This document shows, one piece after another, positions 36,455-45,390 of a stretch of 64,000 bases of DNA (position 1 is its first letter; every line of letters begins with the position of its first letter). Source of the stretch: Phaeodactylibacter luteus (lineage in GTDB: Bacteria; Bacteroidota; Bacteroidia; Chitinophagales; Saprospiraceae); contig NZ_VOOR01000009.1 of NCBI RefSeq assembly GCF_007993045.1, forward strand, positions 1-64,000. The letters run 5' to 3'. The notes under the pieces are model-generated. The model had not been told where the DNA came from. It was given only the letters and a program-made list of their open reading frames with translations, and made no database searches. A program made the translations under genes and the position numbers.

Positions 36455-37207
36455 ATGGAAAAACGCAGACTACCAGACTTTGAGATCCTATTCGGGCGCC
36501 ACCCGGTCACAGAAGCCCTGCAAAATGGTGTACCTATGGAAAAGGTGATGTTGCAGCAAGGCATAAGGGGCGAAATGGAAAAAGAGCTCCGCCACCTTTG
36601 CCGGGAAGCGGGCACCCCACTGCAGGTCGTGCCCAAAGAGCGGTTCAAACGCTACACTAAAGGCAATCATCAGGGGGTAGTAGCTTTCCAGGCATTGATC
36701 CGGTACCAGCGTATAGAGGATATCCTTCCCACGATTTACGAAAAGTCGGAATCCCCTTTGCTGATCCTGCTCGACGGCGTTACTGATGTGCGCAATTTTG
36801 GGGCTATTGCACGCTCCGCAGAAGCCTGTGGGGCACATGCCTTGATCATCCCACAAAAAAACAGCGCCCAAATCAACGGGGAAGCTATCAAAACCAGCGC
36901 CGGCGCGCTCAACCTCATCCCGGTATGCCGGGAAAAGAGCCTAATCACCACCATCGAGTTCTTACAAGCCTCGGGGGTGACCGTCTTGGCCAGCGACCTG
37001 CAGGCGGAGAAACCCCTGCATGAGCTAGACCTTAGCCGCCCTGTGGCTTTCGTGCTTGGTGCAGAGGGTGAAGGGATAAGCCCTGCGGTGGCCAAAAGTG
37101 CAGATGAGACCTTCATCATCCCACAGGTTGGGCGTACGGACTCCCTCAACGTCTCGGTGGCCAACGGGATGATGCTGTACGAAGCTATGCGGCAACGGAT
37201 GGGCTAG
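36455..37207 (+). CDS. rlmB: TrmH/SpoU-family 23S rRNA (guanosine-2'-O)-methyltransferase, RlmB-type
   Basis: A 250-residue enzyme. The substrate-binding N-terminal domain begins MEKRRLPDFEILFGRHPVTEAL (quoted in part). The SPOUT catalytic domain shows LDGVTDVRNFGAIARSAEACG (motif 1, about 105-125), a VFVLGAEGEGISPAV segment as FVLGAEGEGISP (about 205-216), and VGRTDSLNVSVANGMMLYE (motif 3, about 227-245). The ATG at 36455 is the family start; the open frame upstream to 36413 has no homology. The stop codon TAG is part of the CTAG flanking element P. Confidence 0.9.
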   Translation: MEKRRLPDFEILFGRHPVTEALQNGVPMEKVMLQQGIRGEMEKELRHLCREAGTPLQVVPKERFKRYTKGNHQGVVAFQALIRYQRIEDILPTIYEKSESPLLILLDGVTDVRNFGAIARSAEACGAHALIIPQKNSAQINGEAIKTSAGALNLIPVCREKSLITTIEFLQASGVTVLASDLQAEKPLHELDLSRPVAFVLGAEGEGISPAVAKSADETFIIPQVGRTDSLNVSVANGMMLYEAMRQRMG

Positions 37208-37368
37208 TGGTCTGTCAAGGCTAAAACTAGGGGTTGCCTGCGGCGGCTTTTGAGGCTACTCTTCGTTGGACAACCCCTTACGTAGCGCTGCTATGCGCGG
37301 GAACATCCGCCTTGATTAGCCTCAAAATTCGCTCCCACTCAACCCATAAATTAACACTTGACAGACCA
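37208..37368 (+). mobile_element. Class N/P fold-back element, copy P
   Basis: This 161-bp element has perfect inverted ends (TGGTCTGTCAAG) and is flanked by CTAG (37204-37207 and 37369-37372). Read on the minus strand, the inner arms TTTTGAGGCTA and TAGCCTCAAAA are perfectly complementary. Modules GGCTAATCAAGGCGGATGTT and AACGAAGAGTAG start at offsets 48 and 102, the same as in element N (47 and 102), although the arms differ in sequence. It sits directly after the rlmB stop codon. No protein is encoded. Confidence 0.8.
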
Positions 37369-37394
37369 CTAGCCTTTGGGCTTTATGAAAGCAA

Positions 37395-37434
37395 AAAGCC
37401 CCCGCTTGCCACTATCTTGGCAGGCGGGGGCTTT
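37395..37434. terminator. Hairpin terminator between rlmB and the VWA lipoprotein gene
   Basis: AAAGCCCCCGC pairs with GCGGGGGCTTT with a TTGCC/GGCA extension, at the convergent end of both genes. Because element P lies between rlmB and this hairpin, rlmB transcripts probably include P. Confidence 0.75.
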
Positions 37435-37450
37435 GTACAAACAAGCTCTC

Positions 37451-38548
37451 TTAGTTTTCGTCGATACGATAGGGGGTTGCAAAAAATATGGCCCTAAGCT
37501 GAATGGGGTCGTCAAGGTCCGGATCGAACATTTGGGTCGACCGGTTGTAGATGACGGTGTAAATGTTGGCGATCAGCTCATTGATGTCATTAAAGCGCTG
37601 CTGCAGTTCTACAGCATCTTCCGCTTCCACGAAATAGTTTTCGCTGCTCGCTAAGCCTTTTAAGTAGTTGGTATTGTACTCCAAGCCCTTGCCCTTCAGG
37701 CCGATCATATAGCGCGGCACCGTGGAATCCATGATGCGGGCCTGATTGGCAGACGGGTTGTTCGAGCCATTGTCGTTGCCATCGGTAAAAGCGACCAGCA
37801 CCCGGTCGTCGACATCAAGGTCGGCTTGCTCAATTGCATCCAGGCCAGCGATGATGCCATCGCTAAGGCGGGTGAAGGTTTGTGCGTTCAGCTCCGGATA
37901 AGGGAAGCCGTTGATAGCGGTAATGATATCTGACAACTGATTGGTGAATGGGTACGTGATGACGGTATCTGCAAACAAGGTGAGCCCTACATAACTCTCG
38001 CCATTATTGTTGTTAAGTACTTGACTGGCAAAGTCGATTGCATACTGCTTGACCTGATCGCGGTCTTCTCCAAGCGAGCTGCTGACGTCAATGCACAGCT
38101 GTGTCGCCAGTTTGGTCTGCGAAAACTCTTCTTGGTTCTTGAACTCGGTCTGCTCAAACCAGCGGTCGTTGGCAGGGCGGGTTTCGTCCAGTTCTTCTAT
38201 GACGACGCATTGGGCGGTATAATTGAAATCATTGTCGCTGAGACGGATATTCGGGATGCGGATGACCATTTTGTTGCCTTCTACGGTAGGGGTAAAAGAC
38301 AGCTCGTCGTACTGCACCCGCTCATCGGTACGGGTGGGGACAATTTTAGCGGTTGGCTCCTGCCCTTGATAGTTGGTATACTCAAACCGGAGGACAATCG
38401 CATCGTCTTTATCTACGCCAATGCAGGATGGGTCTGGAATTTCGTTCGGATTGGCGTCCGGTACGGTTTTAGGGTCTTTGGAACAACTGCTGTAAAAGAC
38501 AGCCACTGAAAGCAAGGCCAACATGAAAAGGGAATGCATCGATTTCAT
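37451..38548 (-). CDS. VWA-domain lipoprotein
   Basis: A 365-residue protein with a lipoprotein signal (lipobox around VFYSSC, Cys22). Its N-terminal domain (about 40-140) is of unknown type. A von Willebrand A domain (about 147-330) has a MIDAS-like DVSSSLGEDR (DxSxS), a TFTRLSDGI segment giving the Thr, and VAFTDGNDNGSNN giving the Asp. The C-terminus is short. VWA proteins bind partners through a metal; here the partner is unknown. Single gene ended by the hairpin at 37395-37434. Confidence 0.8.
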   Translation of the reverse strand: MKSMHSLFMLALLSVAVFYSSCSKDPKTVPDANPNEIPDPSCIGVDKDDAIVLRFEYTNYQGQEPTAKIVPTRTDERVQYDELSFTPTVEGNKMVIRIPNIRLSDNDFNYTAQCVVIEELDETRPANDRWFEQTEFKNQEEFSQTKLATQLCIDVSSSLGEDRDQVKQYAIDFASQVLNNNNGESYVGLTLFADTVITYPFTNQLSDIITAINGFPYPELNAQTFTRLSDGIIAGLDAIEQADLDVDDRVLVAFTDGNDNGSNNPSANQARIMDSTVPRYMIGLKGKGLEYNTNYLKGLASSENYFVEAEDAVELQQRFNDINELIANIYTVIYNRSTQMFDPDLDDPIQLRAIFFATPYRIDEN

Positions 38549-38713
38549 AAACAGGTGTTTGAGTGGTTCAAGGGGAAAATGCAGCCCGGCTGCATCGAAC
38601 AGCTCTTATAACTCTTCTCTGCCAAGGAATATTCGACAGCTTGTCTTAAATTTTATTTAATGGACCGTTAAATTCCAAGGCAGGGGCGGGCTATGCCTGG
38701 CGCACCACAAAAA

Positions 38714-38735
38714 AGAAGCTCCGCCAACTGACGGA
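38714..38735 (-). terminator. Possible terminator downstream of the T9SS protein at 38855
   Basis: GCTCCG and CGGAGC pair around CCAACTGA. It lies about 120 bp after the stop codon of the T9SS gene. The rest of the 38549-38854 gap is AT-rich with no gene; it probably holds the promoter of the VWA gene. Confidence 0.4.
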
Positions 38736-38854
38736 GCCTCGTGCTAATAACAAATCATAATCTCATGAAATAAATAAGACGACCTAAGTCTTATGCTGTT
38801 ATAACGTCAACTAAACGTGCTAAGTATCAGTGTGCCAGTCTTTTTAACCAATTA

Positions 38855-41833
38855 TTAACGGATGATGAGCGTGCCAGCCGCTACTTTCTCTCCGTCAGCA
38901 CGCACCAAATAGATGTAGCTGCCTGCGGGCAGGCCCTCCCGGTAGATAATGCACTGCGCGCCGTCAACTTCCTTTTGCCGTACCGGCTGCCCATTCATGT
39001 TCAGCAAAGTGAACTGATAAGAGTGCGCCCCCTGTATGCCTACCACTTCCAAAGTAATGAATGCTGAAGCCGGGTTGGGGTACACCTTAATGGTTGCGTT
39101 TTCTGCCCAGTCAGGCACATCTATATCCACAGGGATGGCCTCAAGCAGCTCTCCATAATCAAGCGCTTCAATGACATGATGCGTCAGGTTGGTCTCCACC
39201 GGTGCATAGTAATCAAATATCACCTGCGCCCGGTTGTTGATGACCGTGCCTGCGCTATTCCCCGGGCGCTGCTGCACCTGGAACTCCAGATAGGCATAGT
39301 CTGAAGTGCTTACCCCCTCAGCAGCAACCGGCAGCTGCAGCCCATTAAAGGTCGCTTTGATGACCCCTGTGTGGTAAACCTCGAAATCTACAGGGTGGCT
39401 GCTCGCTCCGAGGGTGACGGTGGTAATGTCCAGCTCTTCGGGCAGCGTGTCCCGGATAACGGCCCGTGTCAGGGTATCTTCCCCTATATTGCGGAAAAAG
39501 ATGCGGTAGGTAAGGGTCGTCTCAGCGGTAATGACAGAATCCCTCAACCCTTTGGGATGAGCCGTCATATAAACCTCTGGCTGCTCCTCAAAAATCTCAT
39601 CTACATGTACAGAGACCGCAGGGTCTGCGTCATTCTCAGGCCACTGTGTGACAAAGCCAGTGCTGTAGGTCCCCTCATCGTTAGTGCCACAACCTTCTAC
39701 GGCCTTAGTAGGGAACAAACTGCCCGGATGCCCTTCCACCTGCTCGGCAACAATCCGGTAGGTGGCCCCTGTAGCAGGCAGCGCGACTACAGTATCTTCA
39801 AGGGGCCCCAACTCAAAGGGCTGAGTAAGGAAAACCACAAGGTCTTCTTCTACGATGAAGAAATCACGAGCAGCGCTCATCGCTGCTGTCCCTGTATTGG
39901 AAACCCCAAACTCGATCACCCCCTCTTCCTGCTTGCAAAGCCCATCTACCCCTACACTTGCCCCGTTCCAGTTGGGGTCAAGCGGCAGGCAGGTGCTATC
40001 TGGAAAGATCCGGGCACTGACATAAGCGGCCTGCCCCTCTACTATACCCTCACAGGCCATCTGCGTGCTGACGGTGAAAGAACCGCCTTCGTTGTAAGGG
40101 ACCGAGCCAAGGTCGAACTGATAAACCCCATCTTCCACTACAAATGGCAATGAAGCTGACTCGAAGGTGAGCAGGGGGTCAAATGTAAGGCTTACCATAG
40201 CGCCGGCTTCTGCATCGCCGGTGCCCGTATTCTCGTAGGCTACGGTATACTCAATATTTGTGCAGTTGGACAAGAAAGGGGTAGATACATCTACCTGCAT
40301 CAGTGGGCAATCCGGGATGACAGCCTGAATCGGGAAATTGACCGTAATATCATCATAAGTGTCTTCAAAGACAATATTCACGCCATTAGGCAGGCAAGTT
40401 TCCCAATACGCATTCAGAGGCAAGGCCTCGAGGATGTAATCTCCGGTATCTACGCGGATTTCAAACCGCCCGTTTTCATCTGTTGCACTGTAGAACACTT
40501 CGTTGTCCATGGCATTCGTCGCCCGGACCAACCAACCCTTCAAGGCAGGCTCGCCGGGGTCCATGTCACAGGCCAAGTCGATGTCGTGAAATACCTTGCC
40601 CCGGATATAATTCGAGTGTATCAGCCCGTTGGCGTCTGTCAAGGTGAGCACCACATCGTTCACAAAGTTGAGCAGGCTTCCGCTAGAGCCGACCATCACA
40701 TAGCCACCCCGGCTAGTTGGGGCGATGCCCAAGGCCTCATCTGTATTGAAATCGTCCCCATTATTGTTGAACCATTCCAGATTGAGGCTGGCATCGAAGG
40801 CCGCGATCAGCATATCTACGTTCGCGCCGTTCACCTCTGTGCTGCCGCCAATCACGTAGCCCCCGTCTGGGCCTGGGATGATGGCGTTGGCCGCATCGCT
40901 CTGCCCAAAGAAATCGACAACGACAGAATCAGCCAGCGCACCGGAATCATCGTACCGCCAGATACCGACATTCCGGTTGTTGCCAATAAACCCAGCTACG
41001 ACTGCACGCCCTTGCCCATCGACCAGGACATCGTTGCCAGCTTCTTCTTCCAGAGTAGCCACCCGTGCTTCCCATAGGACGCTGCCAGCCGCATCTACCC
41101 GGTACGTGACGATATCGGTGCCAAAGGTAATTGGGGGTGGGAAAGGGCTGTCTTCCCGGCCGGTTATGACAAAGCCATCGCCCATCACAGCTGCAGCTTC
41201 TGCCTGTTCATCCCGGCCCGAATCAATAAACTGCACCCATTCCTGCTCCCCTTCAGCGTCCGTCTTGATCAATAGGATATCATCATCGACATCTTCGTAC
41301 TGCACATAGCCCGCCATGAGGTAACCGCCATCCGGCGCTAACACAATATCATTGACCCGGACGCCGACTATACCTTCTTCTGGGTAGGAAAACGTTTTCA
41401 CCCATTCCTGTTTGCCGTCCCGAGAGACTTTGATCAGCAACCCCTCGAATGGGCCATTGACTGCATCGAAGGATACTTCTCCTGCAATCAGGAAGCCTTC
41501 GTCCGGAGTCTGGACAACAGACCGGGCAAACTCTGTGAACCCGGGGTCAAAAGTTTTTTCCCAGACGACTGTGCCGTCCACATCCGTTTTTACGGCATAG
41601 ACATCCAAATCCTGATCTGGCCCGTTGGCAAAAGACTCGCTGTAGCCTATGAGCAGGTAGCCAAGGTCTGAAGTTTGGATAACGGCATGGCCAAGGTCTT
41701 CCTTGTTGCCGCCAAAATACTTGTCCCAGCCTTGTGCATGCAAGTTGAAGAAGGATGAGAAGAAAAGCGCTGTCAACAGCGCAAAGGCTTTGCAGCGATA
41801 AAATTGGAGGGTTAAAGCACGTGACGTCGTCAT
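38855..41833 (-). CDS. T9SS-sorted protein with beta-propeller-like repeats and DUF7619-type domain
   Basis: A 992-residue secreted protein. Signal peptide (about 1-33). Then a repetitive region (about 36-400) of repeats containing 'GGY(L/V)(L/I)(A/V)G' and 'TD..G...W' motifs, as in bacterial beta-propellers (DLGYLLIGYSES, GGYLMAGYVQYE, GGYVMVGSSG). A carboxypeptidase-regulatory-like CNA-B segment follows (about 415-490), then beta-sandwich domains and a DUF7619-type module (about 765-905, including a RDTLPEELDI and NRAQVIFDYYAPVETN pattern). The C-terminal sorting domain ends with IKVYPNPASAFITLEV. It is probably a large cell-surface adhesin-like or structural protein. Confidence 0.8.
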   Translation of the reverse strand: MTTSRALTLQFYRCKAFALLTALFFSSFFNLHAQGWDKYFGGNKEDLGHAVIQTSDLGYLLIGYSESFANGPDQDLDVYAVKTDVDGTVVWEKTFDPGFTEFARSVVQTPDEGFLIAGEVSFDAVNGPFEGLLIKVSRDGKQEWVKTFSYPEEGIVGVRVNDIVLAPDGGYLMAGYVQYEDVDDDILLIKTDAEGEQEWVQFIDSGRDEQAEAAAVMGDGFVITGREDSPFPPPITFGTDIVTYRVDAAGSVLWEARVATLEEEAGNDVLVDGQGRAVVAGFIGNNRNVGIWRYDDSGALADSVVVDFFGQSDAANAIIPGPDGGYVIGGSTEVNGANVDMLIAAFDASLNLEWFNNNGDDFNTDEALGIAPTSRGGYVMVGSSGSLLNFVNDVVLTLTDANGLIHSNYIRGKVFHDIDLACDMDPGEPALKGWLVRATNAMDNEVFYSATDENGRFEIRVDTGDYILEALPLNAYWETCLPNGVNIVFEDTYDDITVNFPIQAVIPDCPLMQVDVSTPFLSNCTNIEYTVAYENTGTGDAEAGAMVSLTFDPLLTFESASLPFVVEDGVYQFDLGSVPYNEGGSFTVSTQMACEGIVEGQAAYVSARIFPDSTCLPLDPNWNGASVGVDGLCKQEEGVIEFGVSNTGTAAMSAARDFFIVEEDLVVFLTQPFELGPLEDTVVALPATGATYRIVAEQVEGHPGSLFPTKAVEGCGTNDEGTYSTGFVTQWPENDADPAVSVHVDEIFEEQPEVYMTAHPKGLRDSVITAETTLTYRIFFRNIGEDTLTRAVIRDTLPEELDITTVTLGASSHPVDFEVYHTGVIKATFNGLQLPVAAEGVSTSDYAYLEFQVQQRPGNSAGTVINNRAQVIFDYYAPVETNLTHHVIEALDYGELLEAIPVDIDVPDWAENATIKVYPNPASAFITLEVVGIQGAHSYQFTLLNMNGQPVRQKEVDGAQCIIYREGLPAGSYIYLVRADGEKVAAGTLIIR

Positions 41834-41938
41834 CGAGAGTTTATTTAGGCCGTTTATGAAGCGCTAGGGAAGGCAGGACCGCGGTGCCGCCCCGGCAGCA
41901 TGTGTGTGTCATCTCTTTATTTGGCGGGCAGTTGCTTA

Positions 41939-42101
41939 GAGCGTGTTGGGACTTTGGTAATCGGTCTATCCCGCTAGACAGCAGGACTCTTTTTCGCTTA
42001 TACTTCGCCCCGAAACTTTCGCTAAACTCCGGTTTTCGGGCCTCGTCTAATCAAAAAATTGCTAGTTCCCGACTAGAAGGCCAAAATCCCAACACGCTCT
42101 C
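41939..42101 (+). mobile_element. Class E inverted-repeat element, copy E4
   Basis: Ends GAGCGTGTTGGGA and the inverse GAGAGCGTGTTGGGA with TTA flanks (41936-41938, 42102-42104). It is an inverted relative of E2 with a shortened middle. The AT-rich remainder of the gap to 42335 shows no gene, but a transcript start for the next gene probably lies there. Confidence 0.75.
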
Positions 42102-42334
42102 TTAACAGCATAGCAAGGTGTTCCGTTCCGCTGTTTTAAGCACTAACTACCTCACCCATTACAAAAGTGCTATAATAAATGTAGGCACTCAAAGACAAAA
42201 TTCCTATTTTGTTGAAAATATAAAAGCAATCAGAGCACACACATTCCGTTATAATCTACCTAAACAACTCAATACCATTTAAAAACAGAGATAAAAAAAC
42301 AAAATCTGTGTTGACCAATCTTTAAATATCAGCC

Positions 42335-43750
42335 ATGACGAACAGCCACCTCACGCTCATTCTGCGCACCCTCTCCAAAAAAGAGGTCCGCGATCTTAGA
42401 AAATGGCTTCATTCCCCGGCCCACAACCAACGGGAGGATGTGGTAGAGCTCTTTGAGTACCTCGTCAAAGGGCAGCACTTGTATGAAGACAAGTTCCTAG
42501 AGAAGGAGCGCGTTTTTTCCCGTATCTTCAAAAAGGAACGTTTTGACGATGCCAAATTACGACAGACCATGCACTTCCTGCTCAAAACCCTGGAAGAGTT
42601 CCTCATTTACCAAGAACAACAGAGCGATGAAGTGCGTGCCCGTATGGCATTGGCCAGCGTTTTCCGCAAAAGGAAACTCGACCGGGCTTTCCAGAAAGCC
42701 ATACGGTCTGTAGAAGGGCTGCAGGAGCAGGCCACCTACCGCAACGAGCAGTTCCTGCGCAACGAATACCTCTTACAGCTGGAAAAGTACTCCTTCTACG
42801 ATGGGAAAAAAAGGACAACGGAGATGAACCTCCAACAGGTTTCTAATGCCCTTGACCTGACTTTCATCGCAGATAAGCTACGGCAGGCTTGTGCCATGAC
42901 CACTCACCAGAAAGTCTACAAAACCGAATACAAAATACACCTCCTCGATGAAATCATATCTCATGTAGAAGCGGAAGGGCTGCTCGATTACCCAGCTATT
43001 GCCATTTATTATTACGGCTTCAAGGCCATCACCAGCCCTCCAGGCATCGGAGAGCCTTACTTCCTTCAACTGCGCAATGATATCCGGAAATACAAAGGCT
43101 TGTTCCCCAAACATGAGCTGCGGGATATTTACCTCATGTCCATCAATTACTGTGTGGCGCAGATCAACAGGGGGCAGGATACCATGAGGAGCGAGCTATT
43201 TGACCTTTACAAAAACGGCATCGACAGCCAGATATTGATCGAGAACAATACGTTGTCCCACTTTACCTTCCGCAATATTGTCAACTTGGGCACTGCGCTC
43301 AGGCAGTTCGAGTGGGTAGAAGATTTTATCGAAAAGAACCAGCGCTTCCTACCCCTACGGTACAAAGAGACTTTTGTGCAATACTCCAAGGCTAAGCTCC
43401 ACTTCACCAAGCGGGAGTACAACCAAGCCATGCAGCTTTTGGCACAGTTCGATTTTGATGACATCCTCATGAACCTTTACGGCAAAGCGATGCTCATCAT
43501 CATGTACTACGAGCAGGAGGAGACTACCGCCCTTGACTCCCTATTGGAGAGCATGCGGACCTACATCCGAAGGAAGGACATCATCGCCTCTTACAAAGCG
43601 CTCTACTCCAACCTGATCACTTATACCCGGAAGCTTGTCCGTATCAATCCTTATGACCGTGCTGAAATTGCCAACCTTCGTAAGGAGATCACTAGCGCCA
43701 ACCCCCTGCCAGAGAAAGACTGGTTCCTTGAGCAGCTGGCTAAGCTGTAG
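42335..43750 (+). CDS. Large helical protein of unknown function
   Basis: A 471-residue soluble protein made almost entirely of predicted helices with TPR-like character (for example TFRNIVNLGTALRQFEWVED and YNQAMQLLAQFDF in the second half). It lacks a signal peptide, metal motif or nucleotide-binding motif. I recall similar unannotated proteins from Saprospiria, but cannot name a family. It is followed 22 bp later by element M7, so it is a single-gene unit. Confidence 0.7.
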   Translation: MTNSHLTLILRTLSKKEVRDLRKWLHSPAHNQREDVVELFEYLVKGQHLYEDKFLEKERVFSRIFKKERFDDAKLRQTMHFLLKTLEEFLIYQEQQSDEVRARMALASVFRKRKLDRAFQKAIRSVEGLQEQATYRNEQFLRNEYLLQLEKYSFYDGKKRTTEMNLQQVSNALDLTFIADKLRQACAMTTHQKVYKTEYKIHLLDEIISHVEAEGLLDYPAIAIYYYGFKAITSPPGIGEPYFLQLRNDIRKYKGLFPKHELRDIYLMSINYCVAQINRGQDTMRSELFDLYKNGIDSQILIENNTLSHFTFRNIVNLGTALRQFEWVEDFIEKNQRFLPLRYKETFVQYSKAKLHFTKREYNQAMQLLAQFDFDDILMNLYGKAMLIIMYYEQEETTALDSLLESMRTYIRRKDIIASYKALYSNLITYTRKLVRINPYDRAEIANLRKEITSANPLPEKDWFLEQLAKL

Positions 43751-43771
43751 CAGCCGCTGGCCAGGCACCTT

Positions 43772-44149
43772 GGGCGCAAACCAGATTGCCGTTTTTTTTG
43801 GCCTGCCCCTGCCGCAAGGATAGGGGCCTGCCCCTGCTCGATGGCAGGTGCCGCTATGCTACGGGGCTCGCTATCCGCTCGGCCTTATCAGGCCTGCCGC
43901 CCCTTCGCAGCGCTAGGCCAATGCCAGGCTAGTGCCTTAAGCCATAAATCTCTGATACTTAAGTTGAAGTTATTTTCCGGCTAATCAAGGCGAAGGTTCG
44001 CGACTTTAGCCCGAGCTAAAGGAGCGGTTCTTTAACGAAGAGTAGGCGGAAAATAACGAAACTTGGGGTGGCAAGGGTTTATGGCTTGAGGCACTAGAGG
44101 CACTAGAGCCCCAAAAGCATAAACGCCTGCGGCATTTTGGTTCACACCC
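43772..44149 (+). mobile_element. Class M miniature element, copy M7 (long form)
   Basis: GGGCGCAAACCAGATTGCCG starts at 43772 and the inverse end (TGCGGCATTTTGGTTCACACCC) finishes at 44149. A perfect 8-bp duplication GGCACCTT flanks it (43764-43771, 44150-44157). It contains nested element N2 (43933-44093), and is the closest relative of M1. A 9-bp tandem repeat AGGCACTAG occurs just after N2. Confidence 0.88.
43933..44093 (+). mobile_element. Class N/P fold-back element, copy N2 nested in M7
   Basis: A 161-bp element identical in layout to N1: flanking CTAG (43929-43932, 44094-44097), inner arms TTATTTTCCGGCTA with TAGGCGGAAAATAA, and modules GGCTAATCAAGGCG and AACGAAGAG. The inner arm pairing is slightly longer here than in N1 because GGAAAATAAC replaces GGAAAAGAAC. 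Confidence 0.8.
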
Positions 44150-44186
44150 GGCACCTTTGCGCATTGGAGTATACTGCTTTTTAAAA

Positions 44187-44219
44187 TTTGTTTTCTTCCT
44201 GCCAAACTGCTTAGTTTTG
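44187..44219 (+). promoter_or_regulatory. Bacteroidota promoter before aroB
   Basis: TTTG (44187-44190), a 21-bp spacer and TAGTTTTG (44212-44219) match the Bacteroidota primary promoter, 22 bp before the aroB ATG. It begins 30 bp after the M7 duplication, so M7 has not removed it. Confidence 0.65.
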
Positions 44220-44241
44220 CACCCTCACCAAGCTTTCAAGC

Positions 44242-45318
44242 ATGCAGACGCTAGCCCTTGGCTCCTACCATATCCATATCGGCCCTATTGGCCCATCTGT
44301 TTCAGCCTTTTTAAAGGGGCGCCACTTCAGCCAGCTTTTTGTACTGGTGGACGAAAACACCAAAGCCCACTGCTGGCCAGCTTTTGCCCCTGCCCTGAGC
44401 GGCTACCCCTCTACCCTGATTGAGATACCGGCGGGGGAAACGCACAAAAACATTGCCACTTGCCAGCTCATCTGGGAGCAGCTGATGAAGGCCAGCGCAG
44501 CCCGGGACGCCCTCCTCATCAACCTTGGCGGGGGCGTCATTGGAGACATGGGCGGCTTTGCAGCCAGCACTTTTAAGAGAGGCATACCCTTCATACAGGT
44601 CCCCACCACCCTGCTCTCTCAAGTAGACGCCTCCATAGGGGGCAAGCTGGGCATTGACTTTATGCAGGTCAAAAACAGCATCGGCCTTTTCTCTGACCCC
44701 CAGGCTGTGCTCATAGACCCTGCTTTCCTCCGGACCCTTTCTGGCCGCGAAATCCGGAGCGGTTATGCCGAAATCCTTAAGCACAGCCTGATTGCAGATG
44801 CCGGACAGTGGGGGCGGCTCAACACCCTGGCCCAGCTCGACACAGCAGAATGGAGCGAAATCATCCCTCAGTCGCTTTTGGTCAAACAACGTATTGTAGC
44901 AGCCGACCCCTTTGAGAAGGGGATACGCAAGGCGCTCAACTTCGGGCATACTATTGGGCACGCTGTAGAAGGCATCGCTCTGGAAACCGATACCCCTCTT
45001 TTGCATGGCGAAGCCATAGCGGTAGGCATGATTTGTGAGGCCTGGCTCAGCCACAAAAAGCTAGGGCTGCCCCAGGAAACGCTCCATACTATCACCAACT
45101 ATTTATTGCGCGTCTACGGGAAGCCTGCGATCCATAAAACGGACTATACCGCTTATTTGCAGCTCATGGGCAACGATAAGAAAAACGAAGGGCAAGCCAT
45201 CAACTTTAGCCTCCTTCCAGCCGCCGGGCAGGTGGAAGTCAACTGCACCGCAACACAAGAACAGATTATCGGCGCCCTAGACTATTACCGGCAGCTGCCC
45301 AGCCCTGCCCCTAGCTGA
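44242..45318 (+). CDS. aroB: 3-dehydroquinate synthase
   Basis: A 358-residue NAD- and metal-dependent enzyme of the shikimate pathway. NLGGGVIGDMGGFAASTFKRG (about 94-114; quoted in part) binds NAD. PTTLLSQVDASIGGKLGID is at about 118-136. NFGHTIGHAVEG (about 233-244) carries a zinc-binding His, and HGEAIAVGM (about 254-262) another. The start at 44242 is fixed by the promoter just upstream. Confidence 0.95.
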   Translation: MQTLALGSYHIHIGPIGPSVSAFLKGRHFSQLFVLVDENTKAHCWPAFAPALSGYPSTLIEIPAGETHKNIATCQLIWEQLMKASAARDALLINLGGGVIGDMGGFAASTFKRGIPFIQVPTTLLSQVDASIGGKLGIDFMQVKNSIGLFSDPQAVLIDPAFLRTLSGREIRSGYAEILKHSLIADAGQWGRLNTLAQLDTAEWSEIIPQSLLVKQRIVAADPFEKGIRKALNFGHTIGHAVEGIALETDTPLLHGEAIAVGMICEAWLSHKKLGLPQETLHTITNYLLRVYGKPAIHKTDYTAYLQLMGNDKKNEGQAINFSLLPAAGQVEVNCTATQEQIIGALDYYRQLPSPAPS

Positions 45319-45390
45319 TAGGCAGGCATCAGAGAGGAGGTGCTATAGTATTTTCCAAGCCAGCACTTAGAGATGCTATGCTAGCATCTC

